This document shows, in pieces, positions 16,320-17,750 of a stretch of DNA of 17,750 nt. The notes beneath the pieces are model-generated. The model ran no database searches. It had not been told where the DNA came from and saw only the letters and a list, made by a program, of their open reading frames with translations. A program made the translations under genes and the position numbers. Each line of letters opens with the position of its first letter. The stretch's first letter is position 1. The DNA is from Rhodocyclaceae bacterium (GTDB taxonomy: Bacteria; Pseudomonadota; Gammaproteobacteria; Burkholderiales; Rhodocyclaceae), in NCBI GenBank assembly GCA_017444505.1, contig JAFSWK010000236.1, positions 1-17,750 of the forward strand, written 5' to 3'.

Positions 16320-16343
16320 AAAAAAACCGCCCTGTGCGGGCGG
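16320..16343 (-). terminator. terminator of the SPOR-dsbA-pilZ operon
   Basis: CCGCCC (16327-16332) and GGGCGG (16338-16343) form a 6-bp stem with a 5-nt loop, followed on the minus strand by seven T. It lies 26 nt past the PilZ gene stop and ends that operon. Confidence 0.85.
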
Positions 16344-16369
16344 GTCGATTTGTGCGGGATACGCGGCGC

Positions 16370-16771
16370 TCAGACCAGCGAGTGACCGTGCACAATCGTG
16401 CGGGCGTCGTCGCGGGAAACCGGTACGGAGGCCGTCGACAAAATGTGGTCAATCAGCCATTCGTCCAGCCGCTCCCTGCCGTCGCCTGCCAGAGTTTCGA
16501 AGAGCACGCCCGCGCGCGGGCCGGCGGCGGTCTGAAAACGGTTGAGTACCTTGGCGCGCCCTTCAATGGAGTCGGAATCGGCTGCGCGGCGCAGCTTGAA
16601 TTCCAACACCGTGCCGGCGTCCGGCGCGGCTTCGCCACCGACGGCAAAACCGCCGATGGACAAGTCTTCCAGCGGGTGCAGTTGCCCTTCCATTTCCACC
16701 CAGAAACAATACTTGCCCCGGCGCCTAGTGATGAAACGCTGCTGCTTGCGACTTTCGCCCATTGTGGCCAT
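16370..16771 (-). CDS. PilZ domain protein, probable c-di-GMP receptor
   Basis: This 133-residue soluble protein has a single PilZ domain. The two c-di-GMP-binding signatures are both present: RxxxR as RFITR (Arg12 and Arg16) and DxSxxG as DLSIGG (Asp36, Ser38, Gly41), within a beta-barrel pattern (KYCFWVEMEG, VLEFKLRR, RAKVLNRF, AGVLFETL). A C-terminal helical tail of about 40 residues, RERLDEWLIDHIL and beyond, may mediate protein contacts. Binding of c-di-GMP is thus likely; the output is unknown. The start at 16771 has AAGGAG 7 nt upstream. It is last in an operon with dsbA (45 nt upstream) and the SPOR gene, and is followed by a strong terminator. PilZ proteins usually control motility, adhesion or exopolysaccharide. 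Confidence 0.9.
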   Translation of the reverse strand: MATMGESRKQQRFITRRRGKYCFWVEMEGQLHPLEDLSIGGFAVGGEAAPDAGTVLEFKLRRAADSDSIEGRAKVLNRFQTAAGPRAGVLFETLAGDGRERLDEWLIDHILSTASVPVSRDDARTIVHGHSLV

Positions 16772-16816
16772 GCGTTTTCTCCTTGCTGTACGCTCTGTAC
16801 TATCTGGTTGCCGATT

Positions 16817-17491
16817 TTACTTCTTCTTGCCGCGCAAACGTTCAATCAGCGCGTCGACCACCGGCAGCATCGCTTCGTTGGTGTGATTTTTGACCTGGTC
16901 GCCCGAGGTCGTATAACGTCCGCCCACGGCAATCATGGGTACGCCGCGCACACCATAGGCGCGTTCAATGCGCCGCCCACGGTCGAGCATGGCACCCATG
17001 CCGAACGAGCCATACATATCAGCCAGCGATTGCGCGGCCTTGTCGTCAATGCCTTCCTGTTTGGCCGCCCAGTCGCGCAGCACGTCCGCGCTCTCAAAGA
17101 CGATGCGCTCTTTCTGCACGGCGTTAAAGACGCGCTCGCTCAACTGGTCGAGCAGCTTGGCTTCATTCAGGCTGTAATAGACGCGGGCGAGATTGATCAG
17201 CCCTTCGCTGTTCCACGTCACCGGCACACGGTGAAAATAGACGTCTTCCGGCAGAGACTTGCTCCATTGGGCAATGGTCGATTCAAACTGGCGACAGTGC
17301 GGGCAGCCGAAGTGGAAAAATTCAATGACCTCAATTTTGCCCGCCGGTACGCCATCGCCGGGAATGACTTGCGGCAGGGTGAGAAATTCGTTTTCCTCTT
17401 CCTTCTTTGCTCCGGCGCTGGCCATCCAGCCTGCGATGGGGGTGGCGATGGCCAGCACGCCCAGTCCTTTCAGCATGGTTCGACGTTGCAT
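16817..17491 (-). CDS. dsbA: periplasmic thiol:disulfide interchange protein DsbA
   Basis: DsbA introduces disulfide bonds into exported proteins and is re-oxidised by DsbB. The 224-residue precursor starts MQRRTMLKGLGVLAIATPIAGWMASAGA, an export signal with twin arginines ahead of the hydrophobic part, resembling a Tat signal (RRTMLK) though Sec use is also possible. The thioredoxin-fold core follows: EVIEFFHFGCPHCRQFE with the active-site Cys63-Pro-His-Cys66, and VRGVPMIAV with cis-proline Pro185. The helical insert (about 80-170) fits DsbA rather than thioredoxin. The CPHC pair is the classic oxidising DsbA motif. The start at 17491 has AGGAG 9 nt upstream. It lies 30 nt after the SPOR gene, an order common in betaproteobacteria. 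Confidence 0.95.
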   Translation of the reverse strand: MQRRTMLKGLGVLAIATPIAGWMASAGAKKEEENEFLTLPQVIPGDGVPAGKIEVIEFFHFGCPHCRQFESTIAQWSKSLPEDVYFHRVPVTWNSEGLINLARVYYSLNEAKLLDQLSERVFNAVQKERIVFESADVLRDWAAKQEGIDDKAAQSLADMYGSFGMGAMLDRGRRIERAYGVRGVPMIAVGGRYTTSGDQVKNHTNEAMLPVVDALIERLRGKKK

Positions 17492-17521
17492 GGTTTGGTT
17501 CTCCTGTGTTGGGGGCGGGAT

Positions 17522-17750
17522 TTATCGGACGACGTTGGCGGTAAAACCGGCTTGCGCCAGCCGCGATTGCGTCTGCTTCATGTCTTCCGGGCGGACAAAG
17601 GGTCCGATCCGCACGCGGTTGACCACACGCCCGTCGGGCAACTGGGCGCGCTGGGTGATGGCTTCCAGTCCGTTCAGGGCAAGCATGGCGCGCATGTTAT
17701 CGGCTTCGGAAGGGTCTTCAAAAGAGCCAACCTGTAAATAAAAGCGTTCC
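17522..17750 (-). CDS. SPOR domain protein, C-terminal part (right end cut by window)
   Basis: Only the last 75 or so residues are inside the window, and the start lies beyond 17750. The visible part begins ERFYLQVGSFEDPSEADNMR and continues RAQLPDGRVVNRVRIGPFV, ending QAGFTANVVR. This is a complete SPOR domain: YLQVGSF for the first strand and RVRIGPF for the third, the fold that binds glycan strands stripped of stem peptides at division septa. Such proteins are usually anchored in the inner membrane by an N-terminal segment not seen here (FtsN-like or DedD-like). It heads the operon with dsbA and the PilZ gene. No start codon is present in the window, so the part was read directly from the minus strand. 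Confidence 0.88.
   Translation of the reverse strand, partial: ERFYLQVGSFEDPSEADNMRAMLALNGLEAITQRAQLPDGRVVNRVRIGPFVRPEDMKQTQSRLAQAGFTANVVR

Noticed and set aside
16230..16320. A second minus-strand frame over the upstream region of the small hypothetical gene reading RIDGARVPDYLAAWFF.
   Set aside because: It looks protein-like for a short stretch but turns Arg-rich in the overlapping part, and has no start site; frameshift of a longer gene is not supported.

Overview
The window looks like the chromosome of a GC-rich betaproteobacterium, most likely Burkholderiales or Neisseriales. That placement is inference from gene style and order: a SPOR-domain protein followed by a CPHC-type DsbA, a compact recC-recB-recD operon without ptrA, and a soluble CZB chemoreceptor. 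No ribosomal RNA or species marker is present.

Layout. 1-525 (+): C-terminal end of argH. 619-1200 (-): a full-length mdaB-like quinone reductase, much lower in GC than its surroundings and broken by one in-frame TAA. 1355-2326 (-): a lipoprotein with an Ig-like middle and a CAP/SCP (PR-1-like) domain, followed by a good terminator. 2639-3493 (+): a bile acid:sodium symporter family permease. 3503-4148 (-): a two-gene toxin-antitoxin module of the TumE/TumA type; its promoter overlaps a palindrome and appears to give a leaderless toxin mRNA. 4299-4499 (-): tRNA-Val(CAC) and tRNA-Ser(GCT), with a clear sigma70 promoter upstream and a terminator downstream. 4611-5729 (-): a cytosolic methyl-accepting protein with a zinc-binding CZB domain. 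5933-6682 (-): an NfsA-like flavin nitroreductase. 6800-15856 (+): recC, recB and recD with overlapping ends, encoding the complete RecBCD helicase-nuclease, all key motifs present. 15903-16229 (-): a small protein I do not recognise. 16370-17750 (-): an operon of a SPOR-domain protein (partial), dsbA and a PilZ protein, closed by a T7-tailed terminator.

How the genes relate. RecBCD handles double-strand breaks and foreign linear DNA. The SPOR-dsbA-pilZ operon joins envelope functions (septal peptidoglycan, disulfide formation) with a probable c-di-GMP receptor. The chemoreceptor and the nitroreductase stand as single genes. The stretch from about 0.6 to 4.2 kb is the accessory part: a decayed low-GC gene, a PR-1-like surface lipoprotein, an orphan transporter and a toxin-antitoxin pair beside tRNA genes. 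I see no transposase, integrase, CRISPR array or direct repeat marking a discrete mobile element.
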